A DNA stretch of 64,000 bases, taken from the NCBI GenBank assembly GCA_947501635.1, contig CANMWT010000011.1:30906-94905 (forward strand), read 5' to 3'. Positions 52,244 through 60,731 of this stretch are shown here, piece by piece. The DNA is from an uncultured Roseobacter sp. GTDB taxonomy: Bacteria; Pseudomonadota; Alphaproteobacteria; Rhodobacterales; Rhodobacteraceae. Within the stretch, counting starts at the first letter, position 1. Each line of letters begins with the position of its first letter. A program made the translations under genes and the position numbers. The notes under the pieces are model-generated. The model saw only the letters and a program-made list of their open reading frames with translations, was not told the DNA's origin and did not search any database.

Positions 52244-53317
52244 CTAGCGATCCAAAATCTGGTCGATCGGTGGTGCATCTTCGAGGCTATATGATTTCAG
52301 GTCAATTATTCCCGCAATGCGTGTTTGATATCTGATAGAGATGGAGTAACTTTCGTCCAGTACACCTCTGGCAATGTCAAAAAAGGACTGCATTTTCAGT
52401 TGCTCCGGAATCTGCTCCGAAATGGGCGCCACCTGAGATGCCACTTCAACAGGCAGATCTACGATTGTCCAAATTTCGGCAAGATTGCGCCTAGTATTTA
52501 CTGATACGCGCAGGATCTCGACAGAATAGGGTATAGCCCATTCCTTGATTTTGATGGCCATTTCCATCTCTGCTCGAGCCCCGCTATACCTGTAATAGGT
52601 TGCTGATGTCAGAGGCACCAAAATCACAAACAAGACCAAAAAGACTGTGGCTATTGAAAGCGCGAAGTTCTTCCTTCGCTTGCTTTTCCTGATGATGGTG
52701 GTGCCTGTCCCACTCAAAACATAGACAGCACAAGCGGACAGAATGATTGCACTCAAGTTGGTGCAAAAGAGCAATATGGATTCTTCAGCGCCGATAGACT
52801 GCCCAAAGTATATTAGCACACCCGCAGCCGAAAGTGGAGGAACGAGAGAAACCCCTATGGCCGCTCCGGGCAAAAGAGTGATTTCAGCTTTTTGTATCTG
52901 CACGTAAGCCCCAGAAGCACCTGCGGCGAGAGCGATAATCAGATCTTCGATCCCAGGATCGGTTCGAGCCAAAACCTGTTCAGGAATACGAATTTTGCTC
53001 GGGACGTGCACCACGTACATCAGCACATATGACAAGACGATACAGCAAGCTGCGGCCGAGATGACGATCAAGAGCAAGATAATTGCGCGTTTGACCCAAC
53101 CCATAACCATTGCAGCGGCGATGCCAAGGATGGGCGTCATAAGGGGCGCGACTAACATTGCAGCGATTACGACCGAACCGGAGTCTCTAAGGAGACCCAT
53201 GGAAGCGATTACCGTCGATATGGCCAGAAGCAGACAAAACCTGCGCCAGAACGCAGCCTTGTCAGCCCCTTCAAAACGGATGATTTCTTTTGCGGTGCTG
53301 ATTTTTTGTGGGAGCAA
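52244..53317 (-). CDS. DUF389 family integral membrane protein
   Basis: The 357-aa product has six or so transmembrane segments in the first about 215 residues with the DUF389 core (DSGSVVIAAMLVAPLMTPILG; LIIALAAGASGAYV; GVSLVPPLSAAG) and a soluble C-terminal part. Function of the family is unknown. No ATG or GTG is available; TTG 53317 with AAGGAA about 11 bases upstream is the best start. The N-terminal part is typical. Confidence 0.82.
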   Translation of the reverse strand: MLPQKISTAKEIIRFEGADKAAFWRRFCLLLAISTVIASMGLLRDSGSVVIAAMLVAPLMTPILGIAAAMVMGWVKRAIILLLIVISAAACCIVLSYVLMYVVHVPSKIRIPEQVLARTDPGIEDLIIALAAGASGAYVQIQKAEITLLPGAAIGVSLVPPLSAAGVLIYFGQSIGAEESILLFCTNLSAIILSACAVYVLSGTGTTIIRKSKRRKNFALSIATVFLVLFVILVPLTSATYYRYSGARAEMEMAIKIKEWAIPYSVEILRVSVNTRRNLAEIWTIVDLPVEVASQVAPISEQIPEQLKMQSFFDIARGVLDESYSISIRYQTRIAGIIDLKSYSLEDAPPIDQILDR

Positions 53318-53496
53318 AGCAGCGGGTTCCTTTGAGAATTTCTTGATCCAACTTAATGGTACACTCGAAGATGTATGAGCTCATGATAATTTAAGCCGCC
53401 ACAGTTATTGAGCACTTGAGGGCGAATCTTCCGCACGTGGAGGATTCCTTCAAACTTCTCGGCCACGATCCTCGGAACGAGAGATTTCCGTGGTGG

Positions 53497-53877
53497 TTAT
53501 CGACGCCTGGCACGCCCAAAGAGAGCACCGCCAACAGCACCGGCAGCCGCGCCTCTACCCGCGTCTCCGGCTATGCCACCGATTACCGCCCCTTTGATGG
53601 CGCCACTTGCGATATCGCCGCCACGTGTATCCGGTGTCACGCGCTGCGCGCCGCCAAACACAGCGCCACCGACGGCACCAGCAGCCGCACCCTTGCCGGT
53701 GTCTCCAGCGATAGCACCGATAAGCGCCCCTTCGGCCATGCCGCGGAGCGCATCATTTCCGATTTGTTGTCCGCTCCTGCTTTGCGCATCAACCGATGTT
53801 CCCTGAAAAGCCGCTGTTGCAAAAAGAACCGCGGCGACGAGTGTGGAACGGCCTGTAATGATCGCGTGCAGCATCAT
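53497..53877 (-). CDS. Glycine-zipper envelope protein (126 aa)
   Basis: The product has a signal peptide (about residues 1-30, ending SVDAQ) and two near-identical glycine-zipper blocks (GALIGAIAGDTGKGAAAGAVGGAVFG and GAVIGGIAGDAGRGAAAGAVGGALFG, each in part), separated by a short polar stretch. Such Gly-zipper modules insert in outer or inner membranes, as in SlyB/OmpA-like 2TM proteins. Start is the ATG after GGAGG. It overlaps the stop of the preceding secreted-protein gene (ATGA). Role unknown. Confidence 0.75.
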   Translation of the reverse strand: MMLHAIITGRSTLVAAVLFATAAFQGTSVDAQSRSGQQIGNDALRGMAEGALIGAIAGDTGKGAAAGAVGGAVFGGAQRVTPDTRGGDIASGAIKGAVIGGIAGDAGRGAAAGAVGGALFGRARRR

Positions 53878-54305
53878 TGCGCAATCCTCCACGAGCATTC
53901 TCCGAACAGGATAAAAGTGTCTGCCTCCTGAATCACCGTCGCTGACATACGACCGGTCTTCTTGGAAATACTTGCAGCCCAAGGCTGGCCGGCATCTGCG
54001 CCACTGAGGACAATATCCGCATCTGTCTCCACGATGGAAGAAATCGCAGACGTAAGCTCCGCGCCATTCTGACCTATGGATGTCATGCGCGACTTCTCGG
54101 CATCGAGCTTGATGAGCGCGGGGATGTTGAAAGCGCCCGGCAGGTTTCGCTCGCATGCCTGATAAGGCGCGCAGGCAATCGCTTGCTCGACCGCGCAGAA
54201 AGCCGTTGCTTCGTTCGCCTGAGCAGAGCTGCCGACCACCAAAATGGAAAAACCGCAGGCATAACCGACGTTTTTAAGAGAGTTCCGTGTTTGTTTGAAG
54301 TTCAT
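53874..54305 (-). CDS. Secreted Cys-containing protein of unknown function
   Basis: The 143-aa product has a signal peptide (about residues 1-30, ending SSAQA) and four Cys in the first part of the mature chain plus one near the C-terminus (FGECSW). No family recognised. It contains CAVEQAIACAPYQACERNL near the mature N-terminus. GGTGGAAA lies upstream of the ATG; a frame 41 codons longer has no signal. It is translationally coupled to the glycine-zipper gene and so probably acts in the envelope with it. Confidence 0.6.
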   Translation of the reverse strand: MNFKQTRNSLKNVGYACGFSILVVGSSAQANEATAFCAVEQAIACAPYQACERNLPGAFNIPALIKLDAEKSRMTSIGQNGAELTSAISSIVETDADIVLSGADAGQPWAASISKKTGRMSATVIQEADTFILFGECSWRIAQ

Positions 54306-54646
54306 GTTGTTTTCCACCTTCTTGTCCGCATTGCATTTACGCCTTCCCACAAGACCATTAATGCCGCCGTCCATTTCCCACGCAATACATAATGAAGCGG
54401 TGCTTGCAGAAAGATCAGCCCCACACAAGTGGTCCTATTTTGTCGGTAGTTCATAACCGGCATTTGACCCATTTGGCGATGGTTTCCGCTACAGATGCGC
54501 GGAGGCTCCGAGCCCTTTATGGCAGTTTATATTTTAATATTGTTGTGCTTTCCCCCTTATTCGATCGGAAATTGTGCGTCTCGTAGGCTTTGAATATCTC
54601 GACTTCGAGCAGCTGATCGAGAAAAACGGACACCAAATCGGGCGTC
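54306..54646. other. Non-coding gap, nothing recognised
   Basis: About 340 bp without a supported gene, repeat or clear promoter. Short frames on either strand have no ribosome site and no family features. Confidence 0.45.
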
Positions 54647-55063
54647 CTACATGCCATCGGCTTCGAGCCGCGCGACAATTGCTTCCGCAACGGCGTATTC
54701 AGCATCGTCGAGAGCAGCGAGGGCAAATGTGACGGCGGCGGCGGCATGCTTCTCCATGCGATCAGCCCTCCTCTTCGCATGCCCTTGTTCAAGCGAGACT
54801 ACCTTGTCCTCAATGGCTGCCTTGACCTTTTCGGCGCGCGCCTTGATCGCGGCTTGCGTCTCGGCCCACACACCCGCTACTTCGTCACCCGCGCCCTTCA
54901 GATCGGTTTCGAATTTCGCTTTGGAGCTTTCCGCTTTCGATTTCAGCGAGGAAACATGCGCATCCAGTTTTTCCTTGGACTCGGTCTCCAGTGCCTTGGC
55001 GTTCGTTTCAAGTTTCGCGGCACGTACCGAAAGGTCCGCCAATTCCTGTGAGAGAAGTTTCAT
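54647..55063 (-). CDS. Coiled-coil, phasin/apolipoprotein-like protein (138 aa)
   Basis: The product is almost wholly amphipathic helix, rich in Ala, Glu, Lys and without signal peptide; a long coiled coil spans about residues 5-95 (LETNAKALETESKEKLDA...). This resembles phasins or other small helical surface-binding proteins, but no PHA genes lie nearby. AAAGGA lies before the ATG. Cytoplasmic; role unknown. Confidence 0.65.
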   Translation of the reverse strand: MKLLSQELADLSVRAAKLETNAKALETESKEKLDAHVSSLKSKAESSKAKFETDLKGAGDEVAGVWAETQAAIKARAEKVKAAIEDKVVSLEQGHAKRRADRMEKHAAAAVTFALAALDDAEYAVAEAIVARLEADGM

Positions 55064-55230
55064 AATATCATCCTTTTTTGTTCTTCATCTGCGTTTTCGT
55101 TGAAGTAGGCACCTAATTGGCGCCCACATTTAGGCTGCTGGTCTGATATGGCCGGTCACTCCGGTTATTGTTTCCCATGCAAATCGCAACCCGATCATGA
55201 TGACCGGATATTGTCTTGCACTAGATCCAT

Positions 55231-55677
55231 TCACTCGCTGTCGGCTTCCTCCCAGCGTGCTTTGAAGTCTGCATATGCACTGGTAAATCCTGCCTTCAGA
55301 TCACCCCATGCATCCTCGGAGCCTGCTTCAAGCGCACCAACGCGTTCGCCAAGGTGGTTGCGCGCGGCCCGAAGATCAGTCACCGCTTCGGCATACTCAT
55401 CACGGGCACCATCCTCCAGGCTGTCCCAGCTCTCCCGCAGAGCCGCCTCACGCCGGTCAATTTCGGCGTCCAGATCTTGAAGACCTTCGCGCGCTGCCGC
55501 CAGGGCTTCGTCCTTTTCCTGCACAGAGTATTTCCCGACTGCCTCCATCGCCTGAGAGATGTCGGTCTTCACCTCCTCCGATGTGATAAGATCGCTCGCT
55601 TCTTGCGCATGTATGGCGCCGGAAAAGAGGATCGCTCCCGTTAAAGCCGAAGCCGCAATTATACGTTTGAAATACAA
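55231..55677 (-). CDS. Secreted coiled-coil protein, sll1863-like stress family
   Basis: The 148-aa product has a signal peptide (about residues 1-25, ending GAIHAQ) and a helical, acidic mature chain (DLDAEIDRREAALRESWDSL; AARNHLGERVGALEAG). The pattern resembles small proteins annotated as the sll1863 stress-response family. Together with the cytoplasmic coiled-coil gene it forms a pair of helical proteins, one inside and one outside the cell. Ribosome site GGAGAAT-like. Function not known. Confidence 0.6.
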   Translation of the reverse strand: MYFKRIIAASALTGAILFSGAIHAQEASDLITSEEVKTDISQAMEAVGKYSVQEKDEALAAAREGLQDLDAEIDRREAALRESWDSLEDGARDEYAEAVTDLRAARNHLGERVGALEAGSEDAWGDLKAGFTSAYADFKARWEEADSE

Positions 55678-56063
55678 ATTTCATTCTCCATTCATTGATA
55701 CGCACTGTCTTGAAGTGCAGTCAGTCTCGACCTCCATCGCAACAGTCAAATTGCGACGGTTAACGAGCAAGATATTTCCCGGATCGCTACAAAAGGGCAG
55801 TGGGTTCTCGCGCGCAACCTAAGGACGTGAACACGGGTTAAAAAAGCTGTCAAGTTGACCACAAGGGGAGCAGATACAGGCAGGCTTACGCTCTCCTGAG
55901 GCGCCTCCTCCGCTCGTCGACCTTCCTGGTCTGCGAGCGTATTTCCACAACCATGACCGGTCCGCGGCCAGGCAATTTCCGGCTTCGCGGCGTGACACGG
56001 TGCGATGGCCCTGGAACACTTGGCAGTCAAGGACCTCGCAGCTTCGAGGTGCAAAAAACTAAA
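55678..56063. other. Non-coding gap between the coiled-coil gene and the ClC gene
   Basis: About 385 bp with no supported gene. On the minus strand TTGACT occurs about 70 bp before the coiled-coil gene, without a convincing -10. Nothing else recognised. Confidence 0.4.
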
Positions 56064-57368
56064 CTAATCAGTGCTTTGTCTTGTGTGGAGGGCGGCTTTG
56101 AGACCACTACTCAGGGATGGGGTCTTTGAAATTCGCGCGACCAGCATCGCTGCTAAAATGGCGAACGTCATAGGCAGGGCAAGAGAGAATGCTCCGGTCG
56201 TTTCCAGAACAAGTATGATCCCGGTAAAGGGTGCGTTGGCCACGAAGGCAAGTGCGACGGCCATACCGACGACGGCAAAAGCGGCCGGCAAAGGGGCCTC
56301 CCCCGGGAAGAAAAGAGCGTCCTCAGGGAAAAATGGCACCACAACACTGCCGAATACCGCTCCTACTGTGGCGCCGAGTAATAGAACCGGCGTAAAGTAA
56401 CCACCGGGTGTCCCGGCCATCAACGACAGCGGACCAAGTAAAAACCGAATCAAGAAAATTGCAGCGAGTGCCGTGAGCGCGAACTTGCCGTCCAACACCG
56501 ACTGTGTGATCGTTTCACCAGTCCCGACCAATTCCGGCGTAAACCAGGCCAGTAGTCCGATCACCCCGCCAACGCAGGCTGCACGAACAGGAGGACGCGG
56601 AAGAAAATCATCAGCAAGCCGGGCAAACGTCATGATCAATTGAACGTGCAGCCTGGCGAGAAGAGCAATTAAACCGCCCATCACAAAGAACAGCACGAGG
56701 TGCCCCGTACCGCCCGGCATCAGCAATTCGACATCAAAATTGGTACTGCGTCCGCTCAACCATTGTGCCACGGCGACGGCGATGCCGCCCATGCCCAACG
56801 TAATCCCAGACAACTTGAAATCGACGCGCTTTACAACGGCCTCGACTGTGTAAGCGGCACATCCGAGGGGGGCATTGAACATCGTTGCGACGCCGGCCCC
56901 GCCGGCGGCCGCCACAAAGATGTCTCGGTCGCCCGGCTTCAATCTGGCTAAACGGCAGATCGCCCGACCAATTGCGGCACCCATCTGGATGGCGGGGCGC
57001 TCCGGCCCAAGCGCGAGCCCTGATCCTATTGCAAGACCGGTACCGGCAAAGTTAACAGACAGCGCGGCGGGTACAGAAGTCTGGCGCTCTGGCGGCTCGT
57101 CGCTGTTTGCCTCGGCCGTTTGGGGCGCATCCGGGGCAAAGCGAGATGCCAGCCACGCAGCAAGAGACGCGGCCACGAGACAGACGAGAAGGGCTGCGAG
57201 CCATGACGGAAACGCGCTTCCGTCAGCGAGCGAGATGAGCGCAATGCGCGCAGTTTCTGCGAACCGCAGCGTCATAAGAAAGAGCGCACCGACGAGGCCA
57301 ACCAGCGATCCGGCGACCACAATCGCGAGAAACAGGCGCATCAACCCCAAAACAAGCACTTGGAGCAC
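56064..57368 (-). CDS. ClC-family chloride channel/transporter
   Basis: The 434-aa polytopic product has the ClC selectivity motifs: GSGLALGPERPAIQ with the gating Glu (usual form GREGP), and GGYFTPVLLLGA (GxFxP). Most bacterial ClCs exchange Cl- for H+. There is no cytoplasmic CBS domain. Start uncertain: GTG 57368 lacks a ribosome site, and ATG 57341 is an alternative. It is the last of five same-strand genes. Confidence 0.9.
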   Translation of the reverse strand: MLQVLVLGLMRLFLAIVVAGSLVGLVGALFLMTLRFAETARIALISLADGSAFPSWLAALLVCLVAASLAAWLASRFAPDAPQTAEANSDEPPERQTSVPAALSVNFAGTGLAIGSGLALGPERPAIQMGAAIGRAICRLARLKPGDRDIFVAAAGGAGVATMFNAPLGCAAYTVEAVVKRVDFKLSGITLGMGGIAVAVAQWLSGRSTNFDVELLMPGGTGHLVLFFVMGGLIALLARLHVQLIMTFARLADDFLPRPPVRAACVGGVIGLLAWFTPELVGTGETITQSVLDGKFALTALAAIFLIRFLLGPLSLMAGTPGGYFTPVLLLGATVGAVFGSVVVPFFPEDALFFPGEAPLPAAFAVVGMAVALAFVANAPFTGIILVLETTGAFSLALPMTFAILAAMLVARISKTPSLSSGLKAALHTRQSTD

Positions 57369-57432
57369 AAATAATCGTTCAGTGCTGCGAGACCCAAAGA
57401 CACTCGGCGGGCTTCCGAATTTCGGGCGCGCC

Positions 57433-58689
57433 TCATGGGGCCCAATTTTGCAGCCATTGTCGCCGCGAAATGGCGTGGCCGAGCATCAAGCCGATGCCAA
57501 TGGCCAGCAGATTAGCGAGAAGCGACCATAAATCGGTAACACCGGAGATCGTCTCTCCGGAAATCCAGCCTTCCACCTCTCGAAGGCCATGCGATCCGGG
57601 AGAAAGCGCAAAAACCACTGGGATCATCAGGACAAACGACGGTATCGACCGCGGCTCCCTCGCCAGCCAGAGACTGACAGCCATGCATATTGCAGTCGCA
57701 ACGAGGGTTCCGAAGACCTCGTTCCACAGCACGGATACAATCTGGGCCACGACCGTCGCCAAAAGAAGGACGCCAAGTGCCTTGCCGAAATGCGCCTTAT
57801 CCATCTGAAAAGTCAGCATGATACCTATCAGAAACAATACGTGGCCGGGATATGCCGCCCACCAGGCGAACGTACCGCCCACCGGTCCGCCCGGCAGGAG
57901 TTCCCCCGACGGGGTGGCCGTCACGACCGACGCGAGGAAGGCGCCGGTTCCCAGCAGGACCAGCATGAACATGCTGTAGAAGAGCCGATCCACCGCCGCC
58001 GACCATCGCCCTTCCGCCAGTTCGTAGGCCTGCGTGCTGATCGAGTCGCCTGGGATGAAGACAAAGGTAGATGCAATCAGCAAAAGGCCAGGCGCCGCTG
58101 ACGTGAGGCCCATTTTCCATGCAAGCATGACGATGACGCCACTGAAAAAGGTCGCGATCAAAGGCGCTACCTTGTCGAAGCCCGCAACCCGGTCAACCGT
58201 GAGGAAAACCAGTCCGGTCGCCATCCCCGAAACTCCGGCAAACAAAACTCCTTCCCACGTTCCAACGATATCCACCGCGAAGGCTGCCGAAAGCAAGATC
58301 ACGCCGAACCACACCATCAGAGGTGGATAAGGCGGCTTGCGTTCCTTGACCCCCTTCAGAGCGGCCCGCGCCTCTGGCACAGACAACTTGCCGTCGAATA
58401 CATCGGCGAGGTGCTGCTTGAGATCTTGTGTTGCCGCAAGCGGCGGGAACCCCGGCAGCTGAATCTTGACGATCGACACTTCGCCGCCCAGCTGGATGGT
58501 CGCCGCTTCGGCCCCGAAGATAACCGTCACATCGTCATGCCCGTAGGCGCGGGCCGCCTGTGTAATCATTGCCTCGTAGCCGACCACGCCTTCCCAGCTC
58601 CAGGACAATAGAAGTTCGCTGAGTTCAAGGAGATAGGCCCGGACTTCGTCCGCTTCTGACCGCTGTATGGAGACTGCCTTCGTCGTCAT
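57433..58689 (-). CDS. Threonine/serine exporter family protein (ThrE-like)
   Basis: The 418-aa product joins the DUF1212 (ThrE N) and DUF3815 (ThrE C) halves: a soluble N-terminal part with VVGYEAMITQAARAYG..., then about ten transmembrane segments beginning PPYPPLMVWFGVILLSAA and FIPGDSISTQAYELAEGRW. ThrE of Corynebacterium exports threonine; the substrate here is not known. The ATG follows the TRIC stop directly (TAA-ATG), so the two are coupled. Confidence 0.88.
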   Translation of the reverse strand: MTTKAVSIQRSEADEVRAYLLELSELLLSWSWEGVVGYEAMITQAARAYGHDDVTVIFGAEAATIQLGGEVSIVKIQLPGFPPLAATQDLKQHLADVFDGKLSVPEARAALKGVKERKPPYPPLMVWFGVILLSAAFAVDIVGTWEGVLFAGVSGMATGLVFLTVDRVAGFDKVAPLIATFFSGVIVMLAWKMGLTSAAPGLLLIASTFVFIPGDSISTQAYELAEGRWSAAVDRLFYSMFMLVLLGTGAFLASVVTATPSGELLPGGPVGGTFAWWAAYPGHVLFLIGIMLTFQMDKAHFGKALGVLLLATVVAQIVSVLWNEVFGTLVATAICMAVSLWLAREPRSIPSFVLMIPVVFALSPGSHGLREVEGWISGETISGVTDLWSLLANLLAIGIGLMLGHAISRRQWLQNWAP

Positions 58690-59337
58690 TTAGTTCTCCT
58701 CCTTGCTCGGTCTGGTCGACAGCCAGTCGGGAACGGACAGGTTCCAGTAGATCGCTGCCGCCCGCATGACAAAGATTAATGCAGTGCTCGCATACCCGAT
58801 CAGTAGCCCTTTTTCGGGGAACATGGAGAGCAGGACTACATAGAAGATGCAGCCGATTGTCACAGGAATGGCGTAGAGTTCATGGCGCAGCAATAGCGTC
58901 GTACGCCCGGCGAGGACGTCGCGGATCAGGCCACCACCGATGGCGGTTGTGACCCCCAGCAGGACCGGTGCAAGTGGCCATCCGAAGTTCAGATCCATGA
59001 CCTTGTGGGTTGCCAGAACCGCGAACATCGCCACTCCGATGGCATCGAGATACAGCATGCTGGTATACACCTGCCCGCGGGTCATGGTCCGGTTCGCGAC
59101 AAACGCTGCCACGCTCGCACCCATCGCGACCCAGATGTAGTTGAGGTCGGTAGACCAGAATACCGGCACCTCAAGGATGAGATCCCGGACCGTGCCGCCA
59201 CCGATCGCGGTAATGATCCCTAAGACAATGGCCCCAAACAGATCAACACGCTTGGGTGCGACGGCAGCAACAGCCGTGGCCGCAAAGGCCACGGTTCCGG
59301 CCATGCCGAGGAGATACTGAAGTTCAGCTACATCCAT
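58690..59337 (-). CDS. TRIC-type (UPF0126/YadS) cation channel
   Basis: The product has 215 aa with seven hydrophobic segments and two copies of the family motif (IVLGIITAIGGGTVRDLIL and LLGVTTAIGGGLIRDVLAG), each with the Gly-rich kinked helix that lines the pore in trimeric intracellular cation channels. Likely conducts K+ or other monovalent cations. ATG 59337 has GGAG nine bases upstream; a TTG six codons earlier is also open. Confidence 0.9.
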   Translation of the reverse strand: MDVAELQYLLGMAGTVAFAATAVAAVAPKRVDLFGAIVLGIITAIGGGTVRDLILEVPVFWSTDLNYIWVAMGASVAAFVANRTMTRGQVYTSMLYLDAIGVAMFAVLATHKVMDLNFGWPLAPVLLGVTTAIGGGLIRDVLAGRTTLLLRHELYAIPVTIGCIFYVVLLSMFPEKGLLIGYASTALIFVMRAAAIYWNLSVPDWLSTRPSKEEN

Positions 59338-59415
59338 GCCAAATTGCTCCTGCAAACACTGTCTCCGACAAACGCGAGGGCGAATGCCGGAGCCGCAGTT
59401 TTTCCAATGAGATAC

Positions 59416-60573
59416 TCAATCCCACAAGGCCTTGAGGTCCACGTGTGTCCAGTCCGCGTAGTAGTCGGGTACGGGGATCTTCAGCCATACGGAGCGACGC
59501 TTCACGTCCGTTACCATCTGGTGATTGGTCAGATCGGCATCCTGATTGGTAGGTTTCGTGGCACCCCCGCCTTCGTTGAAGCTGCCATCTTCGTTGATGA
59601 GGCGCATATCCATGATCTTGCGCACAACCTCCGCCTTCACCTTCCCCTTATTCTTAGCGAGATGGTGGTCCATGTTGGCGTGGCGCCGCAATGAGTTACT
59701 GACCGTTTCCCGCGTGCCCAGTCCCCAACTCTTTTCGAGAAACGTATTCACGACTGCAATGCAATCACCGTCCGGACGCCGGACCCGGTTCCCTGCCATC
59801 GAGGAGCACTCCATCGATGCGCCGCCGTTCTCGTCCCCGATGGATAGGATCATCGACGTGCTGTGGCAGATACCATTGAGCCGCGCGACGAGCGCATCCA
59901 GAGAGGCACATTCGCTGAGCAGATCGCCGAGCGTGTTGAGAATGGAGGGTCGATCTTCATAGACGACCGATCCGCCCATGCTCGTTCCGTCATGAAGATC
60001 CAGATAGACACCGTGTTCGTTGAGCGCGGTGAAAGCACAGTACATGCCCGGCCATCCCATGGTAGCAAACTTGTAGGAGCCGTCGGTCGGTATCCGTACC
60101 GTCAACACCTGAGCAAATTTGCAGAAGGTCTCGCTCCAGTCCATGTTGCGTCCGATGTACATCCCGCCATCGGCGGAATGGTTGCCCCACGCCAAGATCG
60201 ACGTGCAGCCGGCAAAGGAGTGCAGCTTGGATTGGTAAATCCCATACTCCATGACCTGGTCGAGGAACACGACCTTGTCGAGCGCCCATCCCGAGCCCTC
60301 GGCGACCCCATCGTACCATGCGCGCATCCGCGTCGTGCAGGTGGTGTAGGCGCGATTGGCCCATTTCTTTACGTCGTCTTCAGTGATCTTGCCCGCTTTC
60401 AGGCCAGGCTCAACCAGAATGTCCGACGCTGACGCCATGTGATCGGTCATCAGCGCGCCGTATTGTGCGCCCATTTCCTGCGAAGTCCCGGTAAGAACCG
60501 GGATCACAAAGCTGTTGGCTTCATACAGCTTCCCGCCCCTTGCTTCTGCAATCAGCTTCAGATCGTTGGTCAT
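59416..60573 (-). CDS. C45-family autoproteolytic Ntn-hydrolase/acyltransferase
   Basis: The 385-aa product matches the acyl-CoA:6-aminopenicillanic acid acyltransferase/carcinine-hydrolase family. The self-cleavage site is AGC-TSILAWG with Cys123 as the new N-terminal nucleophile, followed by the GRNMDWSE motif. Relatives cleave or exchange N-acyl groups of small peptides. No signal peptide. Its AAAGGAG ribosome site lies within the last codons of the small-peptide gene and its ATG overlaps that gene's stop. Substrate unknown. Confidence 0.85.
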   Translation of the reverse strand: MTNDLKLIAEARGGKLYEANSFVIPVLTGTSQEMGAQYGALMTDHMASASDILVEPGLKAGKITEDDVKKWANRAYTTCTTRMRAWYDGVAEGSGWALDKVVFLDQVMEYGIYQSKLHSFAGCTSILAWGNHSADGGMYIGRNMDWSETFCKFAQVLTVRIPTDGSYKFATMGWPGMYCAFTALNEHGVYLDLHDGTSMGGSVVYEDRPSILNTLGDLLSECASLDALVARLNGICHSTSMILSIGDENGGASMECSSMAGNRVRRPDGDCIAVVNTFLEKSWGLGTRETVSNSLRRHANMDHHLAKNKGKVKAEVVRKIMDMRLINEDGSFNEGGGATKPTNQDADLTNHQMVTDVKRRSVWLKIPVPDYYADWTHVDLKALWD

Positions 60574-60731
60574 TCGTAGTCTCCTTTAAGGTTGAACAAA
60601 GATGTTATTGCCGCGATTGCGCCCATCCCGAGGCTGGCAGTTCCGGTTGACGCCAAAAACATCAGCGGCCTGCGGTTTGTGATGCTGTTGGATTTCACTT
60701 GGCGGGCTGCATAACGATTTGACGTGGCCAT
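60570..60731 (-). CDS. Small membrane peptide coupled to the C45 hydrolase gene (53 aa)
   Basis: A 53-codon frame starts after AGAAAGAG and ends in ATGA overlap with the C45 gene, whose ribosome site it encodes. The N-terminal half is basic (Arg/Lys/Asn-rich, about residues 6-22) and the C-terminal half is hydrophobic with GTASLGMGAIAAI, a single transmembrane or Gly-zipper-like helix. No family recognised. It could be a partner or substrate of the hydrolase, a membrane anchor, or only a translational-coupling leader. Confidence 0.6.
   Translation of the reverse strand: MATSNRYAARQVKSNSITNRRPLMFLASTGTASLGMGAIAAITSLFNLKGDYE

Noticed and set aside
54392..54586. Plus-strand 64-codon frame between the secreted-protein and coiled-coil genes
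   Set aside because: No ribosome site, no recognised features and antisense to the upstream region of a better-supported gene.
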